Shown here: positions 1-10,600 of the stretch, piece by piece
How the letters are laid out: every line of letters starts with the position of its first letter
Position numbering within the stretch: position 1 is the stretch's first letter
DNA from: Buxus sempervirens
Taxonomy: Eukaryota; Streptophyta; Magnoliopsida; Buxales; Buxaceae
Reading direction: 5' to 3'
DNA length: 64,000 bases
Assembly (NCBI GenBank): GCA_947561395.2
Contig: OX387183.1
Coordinates: forward strand, 27,516,853-27,580,852
The notes under the pieces: generated by a model
Database searches by the model: none
What the model saw: the letters and a program-made list of their open reading frames with translations, nothing else
Told to the model about the DNA's origin: nothing
Program-made: the position numbers and the translations under genes

Positions 1-507
1 GCTAAAAGGGATTAAAAATATGTGAAGATGAGACCCCCATACTTTCGTAACAGATCCTACTTGACCCTCCCGTTGGTGGATACATCCATGTTATGAAAAT
101 GAAGACAAACATATGCCTAACATGGTGGGAAGACAACTCCATGCAGAAAGAAAGGAAGCATACAAGAACATTTTTAGAAAAATCTCCATTTATTATATGT
201 TGAATACAATGTGGTAGGGAACATACCTAGGGGGTTCTTGAACCCTTGAGCAAGGTGGAGACCTCTCCTTGAGCTTGAACAGCAGCTGGAAGTACCTTCT
301 TTCTCAACAAAACAGCAGCTCCTTCTTGTTTCAACCAGAGAATGGAAAGGAGAAGAAGGCAAGGGCTGGGATGGCTTTGATCCTTGTTTGGAGGTGAAGG
401 AGGGTTGAGAAGGGTGAGAGAGAGGGGATTCGGGGTGGGTAGGTGAGAGAAGAGAGCTAGGAAATCAGAAAAACAAAGGCCAACCCCGAACAGGTCTGCT
501 GTTCTGG

Positions 508-515
508 TATTTATA
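508..515 (-). promoter_or_regulatory. TATA box of element A 3' LTR
   Basis: On the minus strand this reads TATAAATA. It lies just downstream, in element orientation, of the palindrome cluster at 528-733. The same site occurs at 18688-18695 in the other LTR. It would define the U3/R junction about 30 bp further down, near position 480. The role is inferred from motif and position. Confidence 0.6.
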
Positions 516-527
516 GAAAACTTAATG

Positions 528-733
528 TATCCGGCAACTCAGGCCGGATACATTAAGTCCTCCCCTTATCCGGTCTTGAAGACCGGATACACTGCTACTT
601 CTTTGTATCCAGCAACTCAGGCCGGATACTGCTTTAATCATTTCGAAAGTTAATTCCGCCGCGAATTTGTCGGCCAAGTGGCGCGGAAATCGCGCGAGAA
701 ATCTTTTATATCCGGCCTTCATGGCCGGATATG
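528..733. repeat. Palindrome cluster TATCCGGC...GCCGGATA in element A 3' LTR
   Basis: Four imperfect inverted repeats of about 22-25 bp with arms TATCCGG(C/T) and (G/A)CCGGATA(C/T) and a 4-8 base loop, at about 528-551, 567-591, 605-628 and 709-732. They start about 12 bp upstream of the TATA box in element orientation. The other LTR has a fifth unit here, which is missing from this copy. Confidence 0.85.
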
Positions 734-944
734 AAGCAGAGACAGTGGACAAGTTGGAAAATTTACAGAAATGCCCTCGACTTGACCGATTCGACCGAAA
801 CGACCGATTTGACACTTTTGGATATCTACGGATTGCCCCGTACGAATTTTGGATATTTAAGATTTAGTCCCTGAGATATTTTGCTGCGTTGGCTGCCACG
901 TGTGCAGCTTCTGCGCCACGTGCGCAGTTTCTGGCTTTGCTGCC

Positions 945-1370
945 CGGAAACTTCGACAGCTCATATCTCACTCATCTGAACTCTGATTTGAGCAAACTCA
1001 ATTGCGTTGAACTCGTATCGGAGCCCTCTATTTAATGACATGGGGCTAAGCACTTGGCACGGATTCCGAGGAAAAGTCAACTTTTGATCTTTCCTCAAGT
1101 TTGACCGCCCTTGGATCCTTCCTCCGGACTCCGATCCCTGCAAACCCAGTTGCGCTGGAATCGTGTCGAGATTCTCTATCCAATGGCATAGATCAAGGAA
1201 TTTGGCACGGAATTCGAGGAAAAGTCAACTCTCGGCTTTACCTTAAGTTTGACTGCCCTTGGATCCTTCATCCGGACTCCGATTCCTGCAAACCCAGTTG
1301 CGCTGGAACCGTGTCAAGATTCTCTACCCAACGGCATAGAGTGATGCGGCCAAATTCTATTTGATTAAAA
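945..1370 (-). repeat. 148-bp tandem repeats in U3 of element A
   Basis: The block containing 'CGGACTCCGAT..CTGCAAACCCAG' recurs with GCAAAC at 992, 1140 and 1288, a period of 148 bp. Each unit also carries a 'GTCAACTTT' or 'GTCAACTCT' stretch and a 'TCTCTA(T/C)CCAA' stretch. Similar blocks are found in the LTRs of B, C, E and G, so they are an old, shared U3 feature. Confidence 0.8.
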
Positions 1371-1459
1371 GGTCAACTTTTCCACCCCTCCGGGTTTGCC
1401 CTTTTAGCCGAGTTCTGCATTTCTGGCTTTTTGGGGAGCGCAAAAATGAGGTGCTTACA

Positions 1460-1475
1460 GCTGCCCCTCTTTGCC
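1460..1475 (-). other. Polypurine tract of element A
   Basis: Directly next to the 3' LTR, the minus strand reads GGCAAAGAGGGGCAGC before TGTAAGCAC. A purine-rich run at this place serves as the primer for plus-strand DNA synthesis in LTR retrotransposons. It is identified by position and composition. Confidence 0.65.
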
Positions 1476-3653
1476 CGGAGTCACCTTGCGGATGAACGGC
1501 AAAGAGAAAAAGAATCTTGTTTTTACGCCTGGCATTTCTGTCAACATGGTCGACGAGCTAAGTCCTTTGAAGTTTTTATTTTGAAAAGGAAGCGGCCAAA
1601 TCATGTGGCGCCACTTCCTGGCTTCAGAGTTTCCTTACCCTTTAGTTTCGGGTTTCTGTAGGGCAACTCTTCAGCATTTGATTGATTTTTTGAAAGAGAT
1701 TAGATTGGACTTGAGCTCGCCAACCTGTTTCGGCGTTGATGCCAGACACTTGACAATATTCTTTTCTTCTTGTTTGTTCCATTAAAGCTTTTAGGTGATT
1801 TCAGACTTCTGACCAAATTGTGTCTTTTACTCGAAACTTGCTTGCATTTTCTTTCGGTGTCCAAGGGTTGGGTTAGGATGCGGGTTGGACGGGGAAGAGA
1901 GGAATGAAGGGTGGAGGAAGAGCTGCTGCTGGTGAGGAGGTGCTTCCAGCGCTGTCCAGTGCCTCATAGGAGCTCACACACTTGCTCTAATCTAAGTACA
2001 AAAGTGTGAAATCAAAATTTACAAAAGGGGCATCTCGCCCAATGATATCTTCATTCATGCCCATTCTTCTTCATGTCTTCTTGTCCCTTCCTTGGTAGTG
2101 CCGGCACTCCCTCTGGGAGAGGCTCCCTAGCTTGGTATGACTGTCGCTGGGGATTGGGAAGGAACCTTCTCTCCATTGCCTCTCCTGTTTCTGATAAGCA
2201 TGGGAGTTCCCTGAGGAAGGATGTTCCGCTGGGGATAAGTGGGGATTCCTCACGCTGTCATTATTTCTTTATAAGGCCTTTTCCTTTTGCCCGGGCTTGA
2301 GTTCTTCATGCTTGTTCGGGCCCTTGTCGAATGCGGGAGACTCTGCTGAGGACTGACTCTTGGCTTGCTTTGTCCTCTTTTTGCCTTTCTTCGCAGAACC
2401 GGCCTCTTCAGACTGGGCGCGGCTTGGGAAGTCTTCATCGTTATGCACTGCTTGCTTGAGATGGCCCTGCTGGGGATGTGAGGGTGTTGTCCCTCATTTG
2501 CCGAAGGTCTTCCACTGGGGATTGTTCTCATCCCTCGCAGGAACTCTGTCGAGGCTCTTGGGGGAAGGATATCCACCCTCCCGATGAGAGGATCCCACAG
2601 GGGATTTTGGACGGGTATCAGGCTCCTTCTGGTGCAAGGACTTCACTGGGGATCTTGGAGAAGACGCCCGTCGTCCCCCTCTGGTTGCGCCTGTGAGGTC
2701 AGGAAGGGAACAAGAAGGTCAGTCTTGGACTAGCTGGGGATCAATGCAAAGCATTCTCATTTTCTTTGCCCTGAGCCTTTGGCCCGTTGCGGCTAGAAGT
2801 GGCTTCTGCCGAGGTTAAGAGATCGCTAACTCAGGTTAGTAGCACAGTGGAGCTCAAAACAGTTAAGCAGGACAATTATAGAAAAAGCAGGTGTGTCAGT
2901 GTGTGCTTGTGTCTACAATGTCCAAGAATCTTCCAGGTCAGACAGGACTCGGAGTGCTTGGTAGTTTCAGTAGCATTGTCATCACTGGCCACTGTGAAGC
3001 TTCTAACTCAGACGCAACCTGCCGGTTTGAAACACTCAGATCTGTGCATCTTCCTTGTTTCATTATCTGCCCCTGTCACTGCTCCGCACTGCATCTTGCT
3101 CTACTCAGTCCGGACATGACCAGTTTTTTTTTTTTTTTTGCACAACGCCCTTTCTTTGGGTTTTCGCCGTGTCCACTCTTTCCTGGGGATTCTGAATTCC
3201 GTCATCACCGATTGCTGCAGACTCAACCGTTTTGCCCTGATCATTCTTTTTGGGATCCGAGAGGTCTTAGTTGATAGGACGAAACATAGGCTTGGTCTTG
3301 GTTACGAAAGAAAGGATAGGTGGCTCAAAAAGGCTTCCTTTTCCGGGTTTGCAAGTGCGCTACTTTTATTGCTGGTGGGACTTACATCCTGGCTTATTCA
3401 TATCATAGTGTTTTTGGGTGGGGTAATCATTTCCCCCCCTTTTTTTTTTTTTTTTTTTTTTGGGGCAGGCATGCCCTGTTTCTTTAGCTTTGCCAGGAAT
3501 GCCCTATTTGATGTGTAGAACACTTGCAATGGGTTGAAAGAATTTTAAGGCTCAAAATTGTCTAACTAGGGGAGAATTTAAAGTATTTAAAAGGATTTAC
3601 AGTCTAAAGGAGAGTCAAGGATGGCCTCTCTTCATTTCCCAATCCGAATGATC
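1476..3653 (-). other. 3' non-coding region of element A between integrase and 3' LTR
   Basis: About 2.2 kb without a convincing ORF. Element B has a clearly homologous stretch at 24600-26780, so this is a conserved part of the family rather than a chance insertion. It contains T homopolymers (3123-3139, 3440-3460) and many copies of an ACTGGGGAT-like motif between 2140 and 2740. Function unknown. Confidence 0.7.
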
Positions 3654-3734
3654 TTAGGCATAGTACAGTTTGACTGCGTCTGCATTTATCGGCTCAGGAA
3701 AAGTTGTACCGTCCATTTCTTGTAGAATGAGTGC

Positions 3735-5990
3735 TCATCGGGACAGAACCTTGTGGACTACGAACGGCCCTTCGTAGTTTGGCTTGAATTTCCTTCTGTT
3801 GTCCTCTTGATGAGGAAAAATTCTCTTTAGTACCAGATCTCCCACTTTGAACTGTCGTGGCTTCACTTTCCTGTTGTAGGCTCGTGCCACTCTCTGTTGA
3901 TAGAGTTGGCCATGGCACAAAGCCTTGATCCTCTTTTCATCCAACAATTGCAACTGGTCAAATCTGGACTCTTCCCATTCAATGTCACTTATCTCTGCTT
4001 CCTTCAGAATTCTGAGCGATGGAATCTGTGCTTCCACGGGGAGGACTGCTTCCATTCCGTATACCAAGTAGAAAGGCGCTGCCCCCGTCGATGTTCTGAT
4101 CGATGTCCGATATGCGTGCAGTGCATAGGGCAGCTTCTCATGCCAGTCTTTGTAGGTGACTACCATTTTCTCAAGTATCTTCTTCAGATTCTTGTTGGCA
4201 GCCTCTACTGCCCCATTCATCTTGGGCCGGTATGCTGTGGAGTTTAGATGTCTGATCTTCAGATCTTCACACATCCTTTCCATGTCCCTATTATTCAAAT
4301 TCTTTGCATTATCAGTGATGATCGCTTCTGGAACACCGTAGCGGCAGACTATGTTGTTCCTGATGAACTTGAGCACATGGGACCTCTTTACATTTACAAA
4401 AGACATGGCTTCCACCCACTTGGTGAAGTAATCAATTGCCACTAAGATGAACCGATGCCCGTTTGAAGCGGTTGGATGGACTTGGCCTATCATGTCGATT
4501 CCCCAGATGGCGAATGGCCAAGGTGATGTCATGGAGTACAATGTGTTTGGGGGTGCATGCATATTGTCGGCATAAATCTGGCACAACTGACATTTTCTGA
4601 CATGAACGTAGCAGTCTGCTTCCATGGTCATCCAGTAATAGCCCATCCTTAGGATCTTTCTTGCTAGCATATGTCCGTTCATGTGTGCACCGCACAACCC
4701 TCCATGGACCTCCTCAATCAATTTCTGCGCCTCGGCTTCTCTGACGCATAGTAGCAGGGAGTCATTGTATGACTTCTTGTACAATCTGCCCCCACTGTAG
4801 AAGTATTGCCCTGCCAACCTCTGTATAGTTCGCCTCTCTGCAGCTGAGGCCCCTTCCGGCGGAATTCTGTTCCTTATGTACCTCTCGATGTCTGCGTACC
4901 AGGGTTTTTCTTCGGGGGCGCTCTTCTCAATGCTGAAGCAGTAAACAGGATAGCGCCGGAGTTCTATCTCCAAGGGTTGTACCCAAGCATTATCTGTGAT
5001 GGTGGCCATTGATGCCAGCGTAGCTAGCGTATCTGCAAACCGGTTCCCATCTCGTGGCATGTAGTCGAATGTCACGCTTTTAAATTCCTCTTCCAATTCC
5101 TTGACCAGTTCTTGGTACGGCACTAACTTCACGTCTCTGGTCTTCCAGTCTCCCATCACTTGATAGATGATAAGGCTTGAATCGCCAAACACTTTCAGCT
5201 CTTGTACATGCATCTCGATTGCTGCTCGCAAGCCTAACACACATGCTTCATACTCAACCATGTTGCTGGTGCAATCAAATAAAAGTTTCGCTGCTACTGG
5301 GTGGTGGACACCATCTGGGGAGATTAACACTGCTCCGATCCCTTTTCCGTTCACATTGACTGCCCCATCGAAGAACATTTGCCACTTGGTTTCTTCTGGC
5401 TCTTCTGCAGTTCCGATGTACATCACATCTTCGTCGGGGAAGTGAGTCAGGAGTGGTTGATAGTCCGGCAGTGGATGCTCTGCCAAGTGATCTGCTACAG
5501 CCTGCCCTTTTATTGCCTTTCTGTTTGTGTAGACAATGTCGTATTCAGACAAAAGGACCTGCCACCTGGCAACTCTGCCAGTGGAGATCGGCTTCTCAAA
5601 GATATATTTCAGCGGATCCAGATTGGAGATTAGCAAGACTGTGTGGCTGAGCAAATAATGACGAAGCTTCTGGGCTGCCCAGACCAAGGCGCAACACGTC
5701 TTTTCCAGCATCGTGTATCTGACTTCAATGGTTGTAAATTTCTTGCTCAGGTAGTAGATTGCTTGTTCTTTTCTTCCTTCCTCATCGCGTTGCCCTAACA
5801 CACATCCTATAGCTGTTTCAGAGATCGTCAGATACATGATCAAGGGTCGTCCCGGGACTGGTGGTACCAACGTCGGCAGACTCATCAGATATGCCTTGAT
5901 CTTATCGAATACTACTTGGCAGCCTTCATTCCAAACCATAGGGTTGTCCTTTTTCAGCAGCTTGAATATAGGCTCACACACAGGATTCAT
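3735..5990 (-). CDS. Element A pol, 3' part: RNase H, second RNase H and integrase
   Basis: A 751-codon frame. It opens with the tail of RT and the RT-linked RNase H. A second RNase H follows (residues about 203-330, catalytic FFDGA near 205 and GDSS near 268), the dual arrangement known from Tat-lineage Gypsy elements. Integrase has an HHCC zinc finger (histidines in HGGLCGAH..H from about 427, cysteines CQLC near 472) and a DDE core: D in WGIDMIG near 498, D in ITDNAKN near 559, E in NGAVEAAN near 595, giving the typical D35E spacing. The C-terminal SH3-like part includes VGDLVLKR. The frame ends at a TGA in VLSR*. In element B the same place is arginine and the protein runs about 28 residues further, so A has an early stop; the older end would be at 3654. 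It was originally one frame with the RT part, separated now by a TAA at 6012-6014. Start 5990 is an internal methionine, not a true start. Confidence 0.93.
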   Translation of the reverse strand: MNPVCEPIFKLLKKDNPMVWNEGCQVVFDKIKAYLMSLPTLVPPVPGRPLIMYLTISETAIGCVLGQRDEEGRKEQAIYYLSKKFTTIEVRYTMLEKTCCALVWAAQKLRHYLLSHTVLLISNLDPLKYIFEKPISTGRVARWQVLLSEYDIVYTNRKAIKGQAVADHLAEHPLPDYQPLLTHFPDEDVMYIGTAEEPEETKWQMFFDGAVNVNGKGIGAVLISPDGVHHPVAAKLLFDCTSNMVEYEACVLGLRAAIEMHVQELKVFGDSSLIIYQVMGDWKTRDVKLVPYQELVKELEEEFKSVTFDYMPRDGNRFADTLATLASMATITDNAWVQPLEIELRRYPVYCFSIEKSAPEEKPWYADIERYIRNRIPPEGASAAERRTIQRLAGQYFYSGGRLYKKSYNDSLLLCVREAEAQKLIEEVHGGLCGAHMNGHMLARKILRMGYYWMTMEADCYVHVRKCQLCQIYADNMHAPPNTLYSMTSPWPFAIWGIDMIGQVHPTASNGHRFILVAIDYFTKWVEAMSFVNVKRSHVLKFIRNNIVCRYGVPEAIITDNAKNLNNRDMERMCEDLKIRHLNSTAYRPKMNGAVEAANKNLKKILEKMVVTYKDWHEKLPYALHAYRTSIRTSTGAAPFYLVYGMEAVLPVEAQIPSLRILKEAEISDIEWEESRFDQLQLLDEKRIKALCHGQLYQQRVARAYNRKVKPRQFKVGDLVLKRIFPHQEDNRRKFKPNYEGPFVVHKVLSR

Positions 5991-6011
5991 CTGTGCAATG
6001 AACCTACTGAT

Positions 6012-7625
6012 TTACTGCAATCTGCCTAGGAACCCCCTCACTTCCTTTTCTGTACAAGGAGGAGGCATCTCCAGAATTGCCTTTGCCTTGGCGGGGTCGC
6101 CTTCGATGCCTCGCTTTCCCACTATGAAGCCGAGCAGCTTCCCTGAAGTAACTCCGAATACGCACTTGTTTGGGTTGAGCCGGAGCTTGTGCTCTCTGAG
6201 TCTGTCAAATACCTTCCCAAGGTTTACCAAGTGGTCTTCTTCTTCCTTAGACTTTGCTATCATGTCGTCCACATATACTTCCATCTCATTGTGTATCATG
6301 TCGTGGAACAACAGAGTCATCGCACGCTGATATGTGGCGCCCGCATTCTTCAGTCCGAACGGCATTACACGGTAGCAGTACGTGCCCCAGTGCGTGATGA
6401 AGGAGGTTTTCTCCATATCTTCAGGTGCCATCCTTATCTGGTTGTAACCGGAAAAGCCGTCCATGAAAGAGAACATCGAATGCGTTGCTGTATTGTCTAC
6501 CAGTACATCAATATGCGGCAGTGGGAAGTCATCCTTCGGACTTGCTCTGTTCAGATCTCTGTAGTCCACACACATCCTGACCCTTCCGTCCTTCTTGGGA
6601 ACTGGCACGATGTTAGCCAACCACTTTGGATAGTGAGTTACTTGCAGGAATCCGGCATCCAACTGCTTAGTGACCTCTTCCTTGATCTTCAGGGCCCATT
6701 CTGGCTTCGTGCGCCTGAGTTTCTGTTTCACAGGTACGGCCTCAGATCTTGTTGGTAACCGATGCACAACCAAGCCCATGTCTAACCCGGGCATATCCTC
6801 ATAAGACCATGCAAACACGTCAGAATAAGACTTAAGAAAATCAAACATCTGCTTTCTCAATAATGGTGACAGCTTTTTACCAATTTGGAGGATCCTTGGT
6901 TGTGCTACTTCACCTATGTCAATTGACTCTGTTTCCTCAATATTAGCCTGGAGACCCTTTTCGTGCCTTTCCAATGCAAATTGGATTTCAAGCGGGGTCT
7001 CCCCTGATTCATCGTCGTCCTCATGCTCGGAAGGCTTACAGGGGACGATGTCTGAATCTTCTAGCTGCGATGGGCAAGTGCTCCAATCCGACTTGTCGAG
7101 GTCTTGCTCGTTTTCAGGATTGGACACTGGCTCATGCATTTCATTTATTGTTGTTGCCATCTGGACTGGCTGTTCATTTATGGCAATCTTATTACCTATC
7201 CCGTGCCCCAGACTTTCCAGGTGTGCGTCGGGATTGATACTAAGATCGCGATGCTCAAGTTGTTTATTTTTGTTGTTTTCTTTTTCAAACAAATGCAAGT
7301 AGTAGGAAGAGTTCAGATATTCATTAAAAATTTCAGTAGTAGCTACAATGGAAAGTTCAGAGGTAGTAGAAACCCCCTTTGGGATGGTAGCTTTGCTGAT
7401 GGCAAAAGGTGTGGCGCTCCAGTTTTTGAGTGGTGCCCGGTCTTCCTTGTTGATGACGATTGTCGCTTCTGGTTCTTCAACTAGTACCATGTTGGCGCTG
7501 TCGTCAGAAGATAGGTAGATGGGATCATGCGCTGCGCATCCCACTGGCTTGTTCTGGCTCCTTTCTGACTGTGGGCCAGACTCTGATGATATTCCCATCC
7601 ATATTCCACTGAGAGGAATGGCCAT
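6012..7625 (-). CDS. Element A pol, central part: reverse transcriptase
   Basis: A 537-codon frame. The first 230 or so residues are a low-complexity, acidic linker. The RT domain follows at about residues 300-480 with VPKKDGRVRMCVDYRDLN, the fingers/palm motif FSFMDGFSGYNQI, MPFGLKNAGATYQRAM and the catalytic YVDDM at about 451-455 (DNA 6264-6275). It makes cDNA from the element RNA inside the virus-like particle. The frame stops at TAA (6012-6014) just after GFLGRLQ; reading on in the same frame gives the RNase H/integrase section, so this is one nonsense change in a continuous pol. At its start it overlaps the end of the protease frame (7481-7625) in a different phase, the point where Ogre-type elements are reported to carry an intron between pro and RT. 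Here it may be that intron or a frameshift. Confidence 0.93.
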   Translation of the reverse strand: MAIPLSGIWMGISSESGPQSERSQNKPVGCAAHDPIYLSSDDSANMVLVEEPEATIVINKEDRAPLKNWSATPFAISKATIPKGVSTTSELSIVATTEIFNEYLNSSYYLHLFEKENNKNKQLEHRDLSINPDAHLESLGHGIGNKIAINEQPVQMATTINEMHEPVSNPENEQDLDKSDWSTCPSQLEDSDIVPCKPSEHEDDDESGETPLEIQFALERHEKGLQANIEETESIDIGEVAQPRILQIGKKLSPLLRKQMFDFLKSYSDVFAWSYEDMPGLDMGLVVHRLPTRSEAVPVKQKLRRTKPEWALKIKEEVTKQLDAGFLQVTHYPKWLANIVPVPKKDGRVRMCVDYRDLNRASPKDDFPLPHIDVLVDNTATHSMFSFMDGFSGYNQIRMAPEDMEKTSFITHWGTYCYRVMPFGLKNAGATYQRAMTLLFHDMIHNEMEVYVDDMIAKSKEEEDHLVNLGKVFDRLREHKLRLNPNKCVFGVTSGKLLGFIVGKRGIEGDPAKAKAILEMPPPCTEKEVRGFLGRLQ

Positions 7626-10600
7626 GGGTATCTCCTCTTCGGGCGGTGCATAGGCGACGGTGACCCGTCAGCACGATCAATCCTGGAGGCTGCAAAGGCT
7701 ACCGGTATTCTTGTCGGTATGCCGTGTGCAGTGGAAGAGTAAGCTGGCGGTGCCCACTTGCCATAAGTCGAGTGGTATATTTCTGTGGGCACTGGCCCCA
7801 GCACCTGAGGCATGCTGCGAAACATCTGATTCAAACCATCCCGAGTTCCAGGGTGCGGGATGTAGGGAGGCGGAGGAGGGGATCTTTGCCGGCGGCTCGG
7901 TGCTCCTGAACTGTCTCGTCCTTCCATCATGCAGATGTACATAATGGGACCTTCTTCTTTGGATTTTTCTGTGGGAGCTGCTGGCGGTGTCTCTGTGGCT
8001 GCTATGGGGAGGACTGGTATCCCTTCAGGGATGATCGGTTCCTCTAGTGGAGCGAATGCCATGGTCATGTCCTCAACAGATTCCAGGGCGACCAGTGCTG
8101 GCAGATTGTCTGCCGATCCCTCTGAGGCCAAGGGGTCTGCTTCTATTGCTTCTTCGATCATTTCCATAGTGGGTGACTCCTCCCAGAACATCTGCGCCAG
8201 TACTTGCAGGTTGTCTTCTTCCGTAGCAGGGGCATCCAGAAATTCATCTCCCCACCCTTGGGGGACTATGTTCTCTATGGCTCGGGATGCTTCGTGCTCC
8301 ATATTGGTGAAGTTGTGATACAGGTTTCCATGCACATATATGGGCCAGTGGGGATCTCTGCCTTCAATTCTGGCTCTCTTCCTTTCGGCACGGTTCCCAA
8401 GGAGCCGGGAATAGTCTTCCGGCCGTGGCTTGAATCCCAGTCCAAACCCAGTAGTCTGCTCACACGGTCGGATGGCTGTCTTGATGCCCTGCTTATATTT
8501 GCCTAATCCTTCGCCTGCCCTGAGGCCCCAGTCTGCGCAGTCAGCCGCGCTGAACATGATCTCTCTGCTTCTCTTTGAGAGTCGCTCCCTCCTCTTGGGT
8601 TCTGGGATGTTGTTCACTTGCACCATTTCCACAGCTTGGAAGTTAAGTGCAGTAGGCAACTTGTAGTCTACATAGGGTACCCCGACCCTTTCAAATTCTT
8701 GGTGATCCTCAGCATGCACCGTTATCAGCTCATTACCCGATACAAATCGGATCATTCTGTGCAGCGTGGAAGATACTGCCCCTGCCTGATGTAGCCAAGG
8801 TCTCCCAATCAGTAGATTAAACGAGGCGTTGATGTCCATGAGTTCAAACTCCATGGTAAAGGGCCTATCTGCAATTACAGTTTCCAGAGTGACTTCTCCC
8901 AGTGAGTCTCTCCTGGCATTGTCGAACCCTCGGACGTTGTGAGCGCTTGGCTTGATCAGGGAGGGATTCAGCTGTAGACTATGAAATGTCCTCATTGGAC
9001 ATATGTTCAGTGCCGACCCGTTGTCGATCATGGCACGCTTTACGATGAGATCACCGCATTTCACCGTGATGTAAAGCGGCTCAGTATGATCGCAGCCCTC
9101 AGGTGGTAGGTCTGCTGCGGAGAAAGAGATAGCCTGGGGTGCCATGATTACTGACACTACTGCCCCTAGTTGCTCTGGCTCAATGCTTTTTGGCACATGT
9201 GCGTCACCCAGGACCTTCATCAGCACGGCCCGGTGCTTCTCTGAATCAATCAAGAGTCGCATTATAGAGATCTGGGCGGGCACCTTGTTCAACTGTTGGA
9301 GGAGATCATACTCCGGAGTGGAGACACTGTGGTGCAAGTCTATGACTTCTTCCTCTGTGGCCCTGCCCTTGTTCTTGGGGGTCTGTGGCGGCTCTGTGAC
9401 CACGTCCTTCCCTTTTTCTTTTCTCCTTACCTCTGCCCCTGTTCCTTCCTCTGGTGCGGGTGGGGGGTTGGTGTTTATGCATCGACAAGACCGAGTGATC
9501 CGATCGATCTCTGTTTCAGTGGTAATGGTGGTGGCAGCTTGTCGGTAGAGAGGTGGGGGTGCCGCCCTGTACGAGGGTGGTTCCAGGCTGAGCTGTGAAA
9601 GGTTAAGAGTAGGTGGTTCGAATGAGAGGAAAAAGGGATCTTGCGGAGGGAAGTCCATGATGTCGTGGAGGTTGAGGGTTGGCAAGTTGGGGAGAGGGGT
9701 GGTGTAAAAGAATTCTGGGTCTGTCGGTGAGTGGAAGTGCACCAGAGGGAGATCCATGGGGGAGCCACCGTCATCTTCTTCAATGACGTTCACTGTCTTG
9801 CTCCCTTCTACTGATATGCCATCTGAGTCTGTATCTGCAGACTCGTCCGAGCTCTCGTATGGATCTGGCAGGTTTACGAGTTCAGGAGTGGCTGGTGGTT
9901 CCTCTTCCTCCGCGGCATGATGTGGGGCGAACCACTCATGCACGTTGTACGGGAGAGGGGCTGGGTTAGACTCGAGTGATGACGAGCTGGTAGAGTCTAC
10001 CAGGTAAGGGTGTGGCCCTGATGTTGCGGACATGCCCTCTGGCGGCCATCCGGTGGATAATTGGGGAGGCACTCTCGAACTTCCCACTGAAGCCTCCGAG
10101 ATCTGCGGCCTATCCCTGATTTTGAGTCCACTAGAGCTACCCACTCCTTCTCTGCGCGGAGGGGATGGAGAATCACTGATCCAACCGCATTGAACGGGGT
10201 TCCATGGCCCTGTCACTTCCTCACTGCTCTGCGGTTCATCCTCTATCACACAGATGTAGACGTCTGCCCTTTCTTTAACCGACGCTGCCTTTGGACGAAT
10301 TTCTGCCTGAAGCTGTACTTTCACTGCCTGCCCTGGTCGACCGATTAGTACCGACGGGTCGAACGGCCCATTGCCCTGATTGCTACGCACTTGATTTGCC
10401 GTCCTGCTGGTGGAGGCCCTTGAGTGGTCTGGGAGAGGGTTTGTGATCACGCCGGCTGCCGGAGTCTGAGCGGGCGGTGCTGGAGGGTCGACTGTGATGC
10501 GCTTACTGTCAATCAAGTCCCGAATATCGTGCCTTAAATCCCAGCACCGATTGGTATGGTGCCCTGGAGCACCAGAGTGGTACTCGCACCGCTCTGCAGC

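Larger units (their letters stand above)
1..1459 (-). repeat. 3' LTR of element A, cut by the window start
   Basis: Bases 1-1459 match 18181-19660 almost exactly, ending in both copies at GTGCTTACA, which is the LTR start TGTAAGCAC in element orientation. Only the U3-side half of the LTR is in the window; about 1.6 kb of R/U5-side sequence lies to the left. It contains a TATA box (508-515), a palindrome cluster (528-733), two G-boxes near 895-925 and three 148-bp tandem repeats (about 945-1370). Confidence 0.93.

Noticed and set aside
1101..1364. 87-codon frame present twice (also at 19302-19565)
   Set aside because: It repeats because it lies in the LTR; the sequence is three 148-bp tandem units without protein features.
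9144..9598. Plus-strand frames opposite the protease region
   Set aside because: Antisense shadows of the well-supported minus-strand pol frame.
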